27,436 nucleotides of DNA from JAVBLG01 sp031553655 (GTDB taxonomy: Bacteria; Desulfobacterota; Desulfovibrionia; Desulfovibrionales; Desulfovibrionaceae). The DNA is taken from contig JAVBLG010000086.1 in assembly GCA_031553655.1 (NCBI GenBank), positions 1 through 27,436 on the forward strand. Direction: 5' to 3'. A program made the position numbers and the translations under genes. Position 1 is the first letter of the stretch. Every line of letters starts with the position of its first letter. This document shows positions 8,339 to 16,805 of the stretch, piece by piece. The notes beneath the pieces were generated by a model, which saw only the letters and a program-made list of their open reading frames with translations, ran no database searches and was not told where the DNA came from.

Positions 8339-9019
8339 TTAGTCTGCCGGCCAGAACAGGCACGTTCTGGCCGGAGCGTATCCGGCTGTAAAAGCAGCCT
8401 TGAGCGAAGAAAAAGCCACACGATTGCGTACGGCAATACGATTTTTGTCCTGGCAATTCTCGGAGAAAAAACGCCTGGAATTTCTGTTGCCCACATAGGG
8501 TCTAAAAGCGAAGTCTTCGGAGAGAATCCGCTTCCAGAATCCCTTATGTTCGGCTATGGCCTTGCGCTGAACTTGTAAAATGCGTTCGGTCAACTCGGCC
8601 GGGTGTTCGGGATGCGGATAGGCGAATGCCGCGCCCGCAGCCACCAGACGCTCATTGAGTGATGTTCCGTCCTCAAGATATATTTCGGCAATAACCCGCC
8701 CGTGACTGTCGCGCCCAAATCCTTCTCCCCCGGCGGAAACAAGGCGCACCCGCTGCCCCAGAGACAGCGATTCGGTTAAAAGTCGGGCTTCAGTGGAGTA
8801 ATACTGGCCGGGAGTATCCGGTTTTCTGGTTTCCGGAGTGTCTATGCCTATCAGGCGCACCTTGCGCCCGTCGGACAGCCTGACGGTGTCGCCGTCAAAG
8901 ACTTTGGACACGCGCACGAACTGATCCGCGCCATGCGCCGGCATTACGCCGGACAGCATGAACGCGAAACAGCAGAACAGAAGAACGCCTATATGGCGAA
9001 ATAAAATATTAACTTTCAT
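8339..9019 (-). CDS. Exported thermonuclease (SNase family) with degenerate zinc-finger-like tail
   Basis: A 226-residue secreted nuclease of the staphylococcal nuclease fold. Residues 1-31 are a signal peptide (VLLFCCFAFMLSGVMPAHGA). The catalytic core shows FDGDTVRL (Asp for calcium), KVRLIGIDTPETRKP (Arg, Asp, Thr, Glu) and FGRDSHGRVIAEIYL (second Arg). All key residues of the family are present, so activity on DNA or RNA is expected in the periplasm or outside. The last 50 residues (from YVGNRNSRRFF to ARTCLF) match the small Ada-like metal-binding tail of some relatives, but one His and one Cys are replaced. The ATG at 9019 lies inside the last codons of rpoD (11-bp overlap), so it is probably co-translated with rpoD. 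Confidence 0.92.
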   Translation of the reverse strand: MKVNILFRHIGVLLFCCFAFMLSGVMPAHGADQFVRVSKVFDGDTVRLSDGRKVRLIGIDTPETRKPDTPGQYYSTEARLLTESLSLGQRVRLVSAGGEGFGRDSHGRVIAEIYLEDGTSLNERLVAAGAAFAYPHPEHPAELTERILQVQRKAIAEHKGFWKRILSEDFAFRPYVGNRNSRRFFSENCQDKNRIAVRNRVAFSSLKAAFTAGYAPARTCLFWPAD

Positions 9020-10781
9020 AATAAGAACGCAAAACTTGACTCCTCACCGGGTGGCGCAGCTTGCGCAGGGCCTTGGCCTCTATCTGCCGTATTCTTTCCC
9101 TGGTAACGTTGAAGAGTTTGCCGACTTCTTCAAGGGTATGGTCCGATTTTTCGGCAATGCCGAAGCGTTTGCGTAAAACCTGCTCTTCGCGCGGGGTCAG
9201 ATCGGCCAGCACGGCAGCGAGCTGCTCGGAGAGCTTGGTGTTGATCACTTCTTCGGCCGGGGCCACAGCTTTTTTGTCTTCAATAAAATCGCCCAGGCTG
9301 GAATCTTCCTCGTCGCCTATAGGAGTTTCAAGGGAAATGGGCTCTTTGGCTATTTTGAGCACCTTTTTGACCTTGTCCACCGGATATTCCATACGATCGG
9401 CAATTTCCTCGGGCGTGGGGTCGCGCCCCAGTTCTTGCACCAGATAGCGGGAGGTGCGGATCAGCTTATTGATGGTTTCAATCATATGCACGGGAATACG
9501 GATAGTACGGGCCTGATCGGCTATGGCTCGGGTTATGGCCTGCCTGATCCACCAAGTGGCATAGGTGGAGAACTTGTAGCCGCGCTGATATTCAAACTTG
9601 TCCACGGCCTTCATCAGTCCGATATTACCTTCCTGAATAAGATCAAGGAATTGCAGACCGCGATTTGTGTATTTTTTGGCTATGGACACCACAAGGCGCA
9701 GGTTGGAGCGAATAAGTTCCTGCTTGGCGCGCATGGCCGCGTTGTTGCCTCGTTTGATGCGCCAGAGCACTTCTTCGAGGTCGGTTACATTATGGCAGCA
9801 TTTTTCTTGCAATCTTTGCAGAATTTCAATTTTTCCGAGAATCATTTCTTTGAACGAGAATAACTCGTCCACGCTCATGCGCAGCACTTCGGAGGCATGG
9901 TTGGGGCTTACTTCACGGGTTTCCAGTCCGGAGAAAAGCTGCTGTATTTCAGCCTGGGTTTTGCCCGTTGAAAGTATATAGGCCGATAGATCGCGCTGGC
10001 AGTTGCGCATTTGCCGCACATAGTCCTCAACAGTTTCAATGATACGGTCGATGAGGGTTTTTTCCAGCTTGATTTCCCGCAACTTGGCTACAATCTCTTC
10101 TTTATAGCTCAAAATATCTTTCTGAATGGCTGTTACCCGGCGATCAAGAGTGCAGCATTCGTCCAGTTTTTGGTAAATGCGCCTTTTCTTGCGGAAAATA
10201 ACGCGAATTTCCTCAAGCAGCAGAATGACTCTGGTGCGCTGACTCACTTCGTCTTCGCTGGGGTCGTCTTCTTCTATAGTTTTGACTACGTCTTTGAGCT
10301 TGACCCGGTTCTGCTTGAGATTGTCGCCCACATTAATAAGCTCTTCAACGGCCACGGGCACTTCAACCAGGGCGTAGAGAACATCCTGTTCGCCCATTTC
10401 GATTTTTTTGGCGATGTTAACTTCACCGTCGCGATCGAGCAGCGGCACTGCTCCCATTTCTCGCAGGTACATGCGCACGGGATCGGTGCTGCGCGAGGAA
10501 TAATCGGCCGATTCCTCGTCTTCGGCCAGATCCAGCGTGCCTTCCATCACGCTTTCCTCATCAGTTTCCGCATGAGGGATGGCGATATTTTTGCCTTCTT
10601 TTTCCGAATCAACTATGACGATGTCGAGCTGATAGAAAATTCCGATGATTTCTTCAAATTGTTCGGGGGTGCTCATTTCCACGGGCAAAGCCTTGTTCAC
10701 TTCGTCAAAAGTGAGAAATCCCGTGGCTTTACCCTTGGCAATCAAGGTTTTTATCTGCTGTATCTCTTTAAGATTGCTCAT
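9009..10781 (-). CDS. rpoD: RNA polymerase primary sigma factor RpoD (sigma-70)
   Basis: The housekeeping sigma factor, 590 residues. An N-terminal region 1.1-like domain (about 1-75) is followed by an acidic linker and region 1.2 (DPVRMYLREMGAVPLL, about residue 100). Then comes the non-conserved spacer, region 2 (RSNLRLVVSIAKKYTNRG, FLDLIQEGNIGLMKAVDKF, FSTYATWWIRQAITRAIADQ; about 360-425), region 3, and region 4 with its helix-turn-helix (LTPREEQVLRKRFG, TLEEVGKLFNVTRERIRQIE; about 525-580). I chose ATG at 10781 because it has GGGGAGGGG at the right spacing; upstream codons would run far into dnaG. It overlaps the dnaG stop by 14 bp and the nuclease start by 11 bp. It belongs to the mutS2-dnaG-rpoD operon. 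Confidence 0.97.
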   Translation of the reverse strand: MSNLKEIQQIKTLIAKGKATGFLTFDEVNKALPVEMSTPEQFEEIIGIFYQLDIVIVDSEKEGKNIAIPHAETDEESVMEGTLDLAEDEESADYSSRSTDPVRMYLREMGAVPLLDRDGEVNIAKKIEMGEQDVLYALVEVPVAVEELINVGDNLKQNRVKLKDVVKTIEEDDPSEDEVSQRTRVILLLEEIRVIFRKKRRIYQKLDECCTLDRRVTAIQKDILSYKEEIVAKLREIKLEKTLIDRIIETVEDYVRQMRNCQRDLSAYILSTGKTQAEIQQLFSGLETREVSPNHASEVLRMSVDELFSFKEMILGKIEILQRLQEKCCHNVTDLEEVLWRIKRGNNAAMRAKQELIRSNLRLVVSIAKKYTNRGLQFLDLIQEGNIGLMKAVDKFEYQRGYKFSTYATWWIRQAITRAIADQARTIRIPVHMIETINKLIRTSRYLVQELGRDPTPEEIADRMEYPVDKVKKVLKIAKEPISLETPIGDEEDSSLGDFIEDKKAVAPAEEVINTKLSEQLAAVLADLTPREEQVLRKRFGIAEKSDHTLEEVGKLFNVTRERIRQIEAKALRKLRHPVRSQVLRSYYES

Positions 10782-12528
10782 TGCCCCTCCCCAGTGTTTC
10801 CTGCAACACGCGAAGATACTCCAGATCGGTTTCAAAGTCACCTGTTCCGGCGTTCTCCCGAATGGCGGCGGAAATTGAGGATTTATGTGTTGCTGCGTGA
10901 AACGCTTCCAGATTTCTTAGAAGTTCGGCCAGTTCCCGCTCTTCAGAATCGCGGGGGGCTGCCTCCATTCCGGCTCGGCATTGCACCCAGAAATTTTTTT
11001 CCCTTTCGTCAAGTTCATGAAATACAAGTTCGGGGTCCGTGTCTTCCAGTTTGCGCCACAGCCTCAAAGCAACGTCGGAGCCAAGAGCCACATCGGCCCC
11101 GGCCGCACGCAAATCTTCAAAGCGTTGCGGGTAGCGCACCGCGAACATAAGAATCTGCCGCTCGCGCGTGGCCTTGGGCGACATTTTTCCGCCCGGCGCC
11201 GTTTCGGCCGGGTCAGCCACTCCCGTTCCACGCGTCCAACCACGCCCGGCGGTTACCGTAAGGCCTCCGCGTAATTCTTCCTCGGAAAGATTCAGCCAAC
11301 CGGCCAGCATGGAAGCGTAACGCCCGGCAAGTTCCGGAATTTCAAGCTTCCTCAAAAAATTTCTGGTCCAGTCCACAGCCTCACGCGGGGCCTGATCTTT
11401 TAGTACACCCATACAGAATTTAAGCCCGTCAGGGGCTGAGCCGCACAGTTTGTCAAAAGCTTCGGGACCCGGTCCGCGCAAAAAACTGTCTATATCTTCG
11501 CCGTCAGGAGGGTTTACCACCTTGCAGGCCATGCCCTTGATCAGAATCATTTCGCAAGCGCGAAGCGCCGCTGCCCGCCCAGCTCTGTCTCCGTCAAAGA
11601 CCAGAAGCAGGTTAGAGGTGAATCCCGCAATTTTTTTAAGCTGTTCTGGAGTCAAGGCCGTGCCCAGCACTCCTATGGCATTGCCGTAGCCATATTGATG
11701 CAGGGTGAGAACGTCCATATATCCTTCGGTTAAAATGGCCTCTTTCTTTATGTTTATATTACGTCTGGCCTGCGCCAGACCGAAGAGATGTTCTCCTTTT
11801 TTATATATGGGCGAATCCGCGCTGTTTATGTATTTTGCCTCGTCCTCTCCGGCCAGAATGCGCCCCCCAAAGGCAATAATTTGGTTGGAAAGGCTTTTTA
11901 TAGGAAACATCAGTCGGCCACGGAAACGATCATAGGCCCGGCCGCTTTTGTCGCTTATGCCCAGAAGTCCCGCTGCGACCGCATCTTTTTCGGAGAAACC
12001 GGCTCGCTTGATCACTGTGGCCAGATCTTGCCATTCGTCCAGGCTGTAGCCCAGACCAAAGGTGTTGATTATTTCCGGGGAAAGACCTCGTTTATCTAAA
12101 TATTTGCGGCAATTATTCCCTTGTGACCCGGAAAGGTTACGGGTAAAGTGGGCTGCCGCCAACTCGTGCATGCGCAAGGATAGCTTTCGCCGCGAAACAT
12201 TTTCCTCGCGTCCGGCTTCGTTGCGTTGCCCACCACGGGGACTGTCCAAGGTTATGCCGGCCTCGGCGGCCAGTTGCTCAAGGGTTTCCTTGAAGTCTGT
12301 ACCGTTGATCCGGCCGTAAAAGCTGAATAAATCCCCAGAGGCCTGGCAGCCGAAGCAATAAAAAAGCCCATCCTCCTCATTTATTGAAAATGAAGGTTTG
12401 GTTTCCTGATGAAATGGGCAGGGGGCCATCCAGCGCGGGCCGTGCCTTTTCAGGTCGACATAGCGGCGAGCCACGTCAACCAATTTAATTCTTTCCTTGA
12501 TCCTTATGATCGCGTCTTCGTATTTCAT
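10768..12528 (-). CDS. dnaG: DNA primase DnaG
   Basis: Makes the RNA primers for chromosome replication, working with the DnaB helicase. The 586 residues are typical of the family. The N-terminal zinc-binding domain shows CPFHQETKPSFS and YCFGCQASGD (CHCC ligands, about residues 37-62). The catalytic core includes YLDKRGLSPEIINTFGLGY and the RNA-polymerase motif ISDKSGRAYDRFRGRLMFPI. The TOPRIM segment is AILTEGYMDVLTLHQ with LLLVFDGDRAGRAAALRA, whose acidic residues hold the catalytic metals. The C-terminal helicase-interaction domain (about 440-586) is less conserved. Its ATG overlaps the mutS2 stop as ATGA, and its end overlaps the rpoD start, so the three are translationally coupled. Confidence 0.97.
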   Translation of the reverse strand: MKYEDAIIRIKERIKLVDVARRYVDLKRHGPRWMAPCPFHQETKPSFSINEEDGLFYCFGCQASGDLFSFYGRINGTDFKETLEQLAAEAGITLDSPRGGQRNEAGREENVSRRKLSLRMHELAAAHFTRNLSGSQGNNCRKYLDKRGLSPEIINTFGLGYSLDEWQDLATVIKRAGFSEKDAVAAGLLGISDKSGRAYDRFRGRLMFPIKSLSNQIIAFGGRILAGEDEAKYINSADSPIYKKGEHLFGLAQARRNINIKKEAILTEGYMDVLTLHQYGYGNAIGVLGTALTPEQLKKIAGFTSNLLLVFDGDRAGRAAALRACEMILIKGMACKVVNPPDGEDIDSFLRGPGPEAFDKLCGSAPDGLKFCMGVLKDQAPREAVDWTRNFLRKLEIPELAGRYASMLAGWLNLSEEELRGGLTVTAGRGWTRGTGVADPAETAPGGKMSPKATRERQILMFAVRYPQRFEDLRAAGADVALGSDVALRLWRKLEDTDPELVFHELDEREKNFWVQCRAGMEAAPRDSEERELAELLRNLEAFHAATHKSSISAAIRENAGTGDFETDLEYLRVLQETLGRGNEQS

Positions 12529-14870
12529 TTGAAATAAACAATGGTCACGCCGTCTCCGCCGGACTTTTCATTGGCAAGGGAAAAGTTGTCTATGCCCGGA
12601 AAAGTCCGCAGAAGTTCGTGAACTTTTTTGCGTAAAGCCCCTGTGCCGCGCCCGTGAATTATCTCCACGTTTTCAAAACCGGCTAACAAGGATCTGTCGA
12701 GAAATTGCTCAAGTTCGTTTATTGCCAAATCAGCACGTTTGCCCCGTAAGTCAAGATGTAAACCGGCACTTGCCCCGCTTTCGGTTTTCAACGCTACTCT
12801 TGCCGTGTTTGGTGCTGCCGCCTTGTTCGGGGAGTACATTGATACACCTGGAACTTCAAGATCCTTGAAATCGGCCCATATGCTCACTCCACTCATGGAC
12901 AGACGCGCTTTTTGACGCCTGATGTCCAATTCGCCAATCATCGCCTTGCGGCCAAAGGGGATATAAAAAATTTCCTGCCCTATGCTCAGTTCAGCCGACG
13001 CCGGAGTGGCCCGTTCCCCATTTTCGCGCGGGGGATCGATGCTGGCGCGCAGTGCGGCCATTTCTTTGAGGGCCTGCTTGTGCCCGATGCGGGCTTCTTT
13101 ATAGGCCCGTGTTATTTCCGCCGACTGTTGACGCAATTCGTCACCAAGCCTCTGACGCTCGCGGCGCAGTTCCTCGGTCATGGCCCGTCTTTTGGCTTCG
13201 AGTTTTTCTTTCTCGGCCTCAAGGCCCTTTATTTCCTTTTCCCTGGAAACAGCCAATTCATTGAGCTTTGCGATTATCGGCGAAAAATCCTCGCCGTCCA
13301 CCAGCAAGTATTGTCTGGCCCGGCGCAGAATGTTTTCCGGCAAGCCGTGCTCGCTGGCCACATCAAGAGCCTGGCTGGCCCCCACCTGGTCGTAGGCCAG
13401 TTTGAAAAGAGGACGTTTGGTGCCTGGGTCGAAAAGCACAGAGGCCGCGCGTAAATTTTCGCGGGTGAGGGCATAGGCTTTCAGAGCCGGAAAATGTGTG
13501 GCGGCGGCTACATAGGCCCCGGCCAGCAGAAATTCTTCAATTATGGCTTTGGCCAGGGCCGCGCCCTGCGAAGGGTCGGTGCCCGCGCCTATTTCGTCAA
13601 GCAGAACCAGCGAGTGGGGACCAGCGGCATTATAGGCTCTGGTGAGATAGTGGATTTGCGCCGTAAAGGTGGACACGTGATCTTCAATACTCTGTTCATC
13701 GCCTATGAAGGCCTCAATGCCGTCAAAGACGGGCATAAACGCGCCTCCGGCAACCGGCACCGGCAATCCGGCCATGGCCATGGCAGCTATGAGACCCAGA
13801 GTTTTCAAACATACTGTTTTACCGCCGGCGTTGCCGCCGGATATGATCAGTCCGTGCTCGTCGCCGCGCAGAACCAGATCGACCGGCTCGGCTCCTGATT
13901 TACGGAGGGCCAGCAGCGGATGGCGCGCTCCGGGCAGAAAGATTCCGCCGTCTTCGCTCAGCGTTACGCAACGGCCTTGATAAATATCGGACAAACGGCC
14001 TTTGGCCCGGAGCAGATCCAGTTCCAGTAACAGGTCGTATGCGCCCTGTATGCCGTCCTTTTCATCGCGCACCAGGTTGGTGAGATAGGTGAAAACCTCG
14101 CGTTCGGCCTTTCTTTCCTCAAGTTTAAGTTCTTGTAGGCGATTGTTTATTTCCACCAGGAAAAAAGGTTCGAAATAACATGTTTCCCCGGTTTGCGACC
14201 AGTCGTGGATAATGCCCTGCAACCTGCCCTTGAAATTGGCTTTCAGGGGCAGCACGTAGCGGTCGGAGGCCAGGGTCATGAATTCGTCCTGCAGATAGTG
14301 GGCGAAATTATACTGCTTGGCGAAATCCTTTACCTTATGCAAACAGCTATGATGCAGGCGGCGCAAGTCGGAGCGGGCCAGGGCCAGAGCCGGCGAGCTT
14401 TCGTCTTTCAGTCTGCCGTCGTCACCCAGGCAGCGCAGCAGCGCGGCAATGGTTTTTTCGGGCAAGGGATGTTTTTCGGCCAGGGCCAGAAGGCGCGGCC
14501 AGGCAACGGGTGCTTCGGTGATTTTTATGGACAGGGCGGCTTTTTTGGCCAGGCCCGTTACCTCACGCACGGCGAAAAGAGCGTCGAAGTCCAGAATTGC
14601 CGCCGGGGCGGAAATAAATTTGAGTACAGGGGAAATATCGGGAAAGCCGCTCAAGGTAAAAGACTGCCCGGCATATCCGGACCAGGTGAGGCTCTGGTCG
14701 AAGGTTTCGGCCAGCTCACGTAACTTTTCATGCAGCTCGCGCCGATCTCTTCCGGCGATGGGCCTTATGCTCGACGCGGAGTCGCGCCCGGCCTCTGAAA
14801 CGCATAAACCTGCGAGAAATTCGAGAACTTTGCCGAATTCCAAAGCTTTCAAGGTGCGCCCGTCAATCAT
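12525..14870 (-). CDS. mutS2: MutS2 family protein (ATPase with Smr domain)
   Basis: A 781-residue MutS paralogue lacking the mismatch-recognition domain. Family members suppress homologous recombination by cleaving branched DNA, or act in rescue of collided ribosomes. The ABC-type ATPase shows Walker A ISGGNAGGKTVCLKT (about residue 343) and Walker B LVLLDEIGAGTDPSQG (about 423). The N-terminal region is the MutS core and clamp. A charged coiled coil follows (about 510-600), then an Smr nuclease-like domain at the end (about 703-781) with LHLDLRG and IIHGRGTGALRKKV. Its length is normal. It has no strong ribosome site (CGGAA before ATG at 14870). It heads the operon with dnaG and rpoD, just downstream of the rpsU terminator. 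No convincing promoter was found for it. Confidence 0.95.
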   Translation of the reverse strand: MIDGRTLKALEFGKVLEFLAGLCVSEAGRDSASSIRPIAGRDRRELHEKLRELAETFDQSLTWSGYAGQSFTLSGFPDISPVLKFISAPAAILDFDALFAVREVTGLAKKAALSIKITEAPVAWPRLLALAEKHPLPEKTIAALLRCLGDDGRLKDESSPALALARSDLRRLHHSCLHKVKDFAKQYNFAHYLQDEFMTLASDRYVLPLKANFKGRLQGIIHDWSQTGETCYFEPFFLVEINNRLQELKLEERKAEREVFTYLTNLVRDEKDGIQGAYDLLLELDLLRAKGRLSDIYQGRCVTLSEDGGIFLPGARHPLLALRKSGAEPVDLVLRGDEHGLIISGGNAGGKTVCLKTLGLIAAMAMAGLPVPVAGGAFMPVFDGIEAFIGDEQSIEDHVSTFTAQIHYLTRAYNAAGPHSLVLLDEIGAGTDPSQGAALAKAIIEEFLLAGAYVAAATHFPALKAYALTRENLRAASVLFDPGTKRPLFKLAYDQVGASQALDVASEHGLPENILRRARQYLLVDGEDFSPIIAKLNELAVSREKEIKGLEAEKEKLEAKRRAMTEELRRERQRLGDELRQQSAEITRAYKEARIGHKQALKEMAALRASIDPPRENGERATPASAELSIGQEIFYIPFGRKAMIGELDIRRQKARLSMSGVSIWADFKDLEVPGVSMYSPNKAAAPNTARVALKTESGASAGLHLDLRGKRADLAINELEQFLDRSLLAGFENVEIIHGRGTGALRKKVHELLRTFPGIDNFSLANEKSGGDGVTIVYFK

Positions 14871-14979
14871 TTATTCCGTCTGCTTTGATTTTTTGGAGTT
14901 CAAGAGCTTTTTGCGAACGAAGAGAGTAAAGTGCTCTGAAAATATTCTGAAAGCGGCCGTTGGGCAGAAATGGAAAAGT

Positions 14980-15018
14980 CGAAAAAGCGAGAAATCCGAC
15001 CTTTAGATTTCCCGCTTT
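14980..15018 (-). terminator. Rho-independent terminator of rpsU
   Basis: On the minus strand AAAGCGGGAAATC and GATTTCTCGCTTT form a 13-bp stem with one G-U pair and a 9-nt loop, followed by a T-run. It lies about 28 bp after the rpsU stop codon and about 110 bp before mutS2, so it separates rpsU from the mutS2-dnaG-rpoD genes at least in part. Confidence 0.88.
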
Positions 15019-15045
15019 GTCATTGACTCACGCCCGAGAGGGTGA

Positions 15046-15249
15046 TTAGGCCATGTTCATCTTGCGCATTTTTTTCAAAAGACGCTTTCTGGCTGCGGCC
15101 TTTTTCTTTTTGCGCATCACGCTGGGCTTTTCGTAGTGCTGGCGCTTCTTCATTTCAGAAAGAATGCCGGCCTTTTCCACCTGCTTTTTAAAGCGGCGCA
15201 GAGCGATGTCAAAATTGTAGTCATCTTCGTTAAGGTATACACCGGGCAA
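15046..15249 (-). CDS. rpsU: 30S ribosomal protein S21
   Basis: Small-subunit protein of 67 residues that helps mRNA binding and start-site base pairing. Conserved segments are FDIALRRFKKQVEKAGILSE and YEKPSVMRKKKKAAARKRL, ending in a very basic tail. The family normally begins M-P-G-V, and here PGVYLNEDDYNFD is preceded by TTG at 15249. A strong AAGGGGGGG lies about nine bases upstream. I therefore take TTG as the start; an ATG at 15288 would add 13 residues not seen in the family. It has its own promoter with a long leader (about 187 nt) and its own terminator. In many bacteria rpsU is directly joined to dnaG and rpoD; here mutS2 comes between. Confidence 0.92.
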   Translation of the reverse strand: MPGVYLNEDDYNFDIALRRFKKQVEKAGILSEMKKRQHYEKPSVMRKKKKAAARKRLLKKMRKMNMA

Positions 15250-15442
15250 AAAAATCACCCCCCCTTTTACAATTTTTATGGCGCGCATGAGGGCACCGCC
15301 CCGGTCAAGGCCGGGGAACAGGTTTTTTCCGGAGAAAAAATCTGAGAAAACTATGTCGTAGTCTTTAAAATCAAAACACAAAAACTGTAACGGCCTGACA
15401 GGCGAGATTCATCAACTTAACGCCTTCCGGTCGAGACACTTT

Positions 15443-15470
15443 AGTATATTACAAAAAAAGAAAAAAGCAA
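15443..15470 (-). promoter_or_regulatory. Putative sigma-70 promoter of rpsU
   Basis: On the minus strand: TTGCTT (15465-15470), a 16-bp spacer made almost wholly of T, then TATACT (15443-15448). It is placed to start transcription near 15436, giving an unusually long leader before the TTG start of rpsU. Confidence 0.6.
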
Positions 15471-15550
15471 GTCACCAATAAGCTCGGCGAAAATAGTACA
15501 AAATTGGACAACCTCTTCCAGGCTGGTATCGGATGGATGTATGGGATAAT

Positions 15551-15823
15551 CTAGTTTATGGAGTCTTTGAGCGTTTTACCGGGGCGGAATTTGATCATTT
15601 TGGCGGCGGGGATGGTGATGGTTTCTCCGGTGCGGGGGTTGCGGCCCTTACGCGCTTTGCGCATTTCAGCGGCAAAGGTGCCAAAGCCGCTCAGGGTAAT
15701 TTTACCTTCAGTGATCAAGGTTTCTTTGACGGATTCTATAAAAGCCTCCAGCACACGATCGGCCGCCACTTTGGTAATTTTGGCATTGCCGGCTATTTTG
15801 TCAATCAAATGGGCTTTGGTCAT
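15551..15823 (-). CDS. HU-family DNA-binding protein
   Basis: Histone-like nucleoid protein of 90 residues that binds and bends DNA as a dimer. It has the standard layout: helical N-terminus MTKAHLIDKIAGNAKITK, then VKETLITEGKITLSGFGTF, then the DNA-clasping arm KGRNPRTGETITIPAAKMIKF with the conserved Arg-Asn-Pro and intercalating Pro, then RPGKTLKDSIN. The start at 15823 is fixed by GGAGG seven bases upstream and by homology. It is closer to HU than to IHF because it lacks the IHF arm signatures. It is a single gene between rsmA and rpsU. The 140-bp stretch before it has no promoter I would defend. Confidence 0.95.
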   Translation of the reverse strand: MTKAHLIDKIAGNAKITKVAADRVLEAFIESVKETLITEGKITLSGFGTFAAEMRKARKGRNPRTGETITIPAAKMIKFRPGKTLKDSIN

Positions 15824-15962
15824 GAGATTTCCTCCGGTTGAATTTGGTTGTCGTTGCCTTATCACATAAGAGAACCAGCCTTACGCCGATTCATTCAGTT
15901 CTCGCTGCCGATATTCGGATTTTAGTATTGGGAAATCACCGGTCTATTATGGATAATGGACA

Positions 15963-16790
15963 TTAACACATTGAAACATCTTTACTATTTTTAGTCAAGT
16001 ATTCCTGGGAAAAAACGCTCGAGAGCCTTGCAAAGTCGAACTTGTCGAGACGCTCAGGCCGAATTTGCGGTGAAATGGCAAGTTTTTCCAGAATATGTTC
16101 CGCATTGCAAAATCCGTGCATACGCATAATGGTTGCTAGTTGTTTTCTTCTGTTCTGAAAGCACATTTTTAAACAGGCGGACAGAGCGGGCGGGTTTTGC
16201 GGCCGCTGCCCGGCAGGCAGGGGCGTTGCGCTGAATACCGCCGAATCCACCTTGGGCGGTGGTGAAAAGCATCGCGGACCCACCACAAAGTGTTGTTTGG
16301 TTGTTACAAAGCTGCTGGTCCAGGCGGAAAGCGCCCCGTAAGTTTTGCTGCCGGGCGAGGCTGTTATGCGCTGGGACACTTCCTTTTGCACCATAAAAAC
16401 GCCTCTGGACATGCCGGTGGTCAGAGAAAAAATGTCCCATAAAAGCGGAGAGGCCACATTGTAGGGCAGGTTGCCCACTATTTTCCATGGCTCGCCGTCG
16501 TTCAGGCGCTCCCAGGCAAAAGTAAGCGCGTCGATCAGTATCACGCTCAGACGTTCGTCTTTTTCCCGTCCCCAGCGGGCGGCGAATCGGCTGTCTTTTT
16601 CCAGCAGTACAATGCGCGCGGCCCCGGTTTGCAGCAAAAGCCCGGTAAGGGCCCCTGGGCCTGGGCCTATTTCAATTATATTGTCGCCTTCGCGCACATC
16701 AAGCAAGTCCACTATGGCCGCGCAAATGTTGCGGTCATGCAAAAAATGTTGGCCAAGGCTTTTTTTGGCCCTGTTGTCGTTATTGAACAT
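15963..16790 (-). CDS. rsmA: 16S rRNA (adenine(1518)-N6/adenine(1519)-N6)-dimethyltransferase
   Basis: RsmA (KsgA) dimethylates two adjacent adenines in the 3' terminal helix 45 of 16S rRNA, a late step of small-subunit assembly. The 275 residues fit the family. Motifs in order: KKSLGQHFLHDRNI (residues 9-22), IIEIGPGPGALTGLLL (SAM motif I, about 38-53), VLLEKD, then the catalytic NLPYNVASPLLWDI (about 108-121) and FMVQKEVSQRI. The C-terminal domain ends with PPPKVDSAVF and FQNRRKQLATIM. No good ribosome site precedes the ATG at 16790. The gene follows the EF-G paralogue by 15 bp, so it is probably read from that transcript. Confidence 0.95.
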   Translation of the reverse strand: MFNNDNRAKKSLGQHFLHDRNICAAIVDLLDVREGDNIIEIGPGPGALTGLLLQTGAARIVLLEKDSRFAARWGREKDERLSVILIDALTFAWERLNDGEPWKIVGNLPYNVASPLLWDIFSLTTGMSRGVFMVQKEVSQRITASPGSKTYGALSAWTSSFVTTKQHFVVGPRCFSPPPKVDSAVFSATPLPAGQRPQNPPALSACLKMCFQNRRKQLATIMRMHGFCNAEHILEKLAISPQIRPERLDKFDFARLSSVFSQEYLTKNSKDVSMC

Positions 16791-16805
16791 ATAGAAATTT
16801 CAATT

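Noticed and set aside
10011..11150. A 379-codon open frame on the plus strand opposite rpoD and dnaG
   Set aside because: It is antisense to two well-conserved genes, has no family resemblance and reads as Phe/His-rich mirror sequence.
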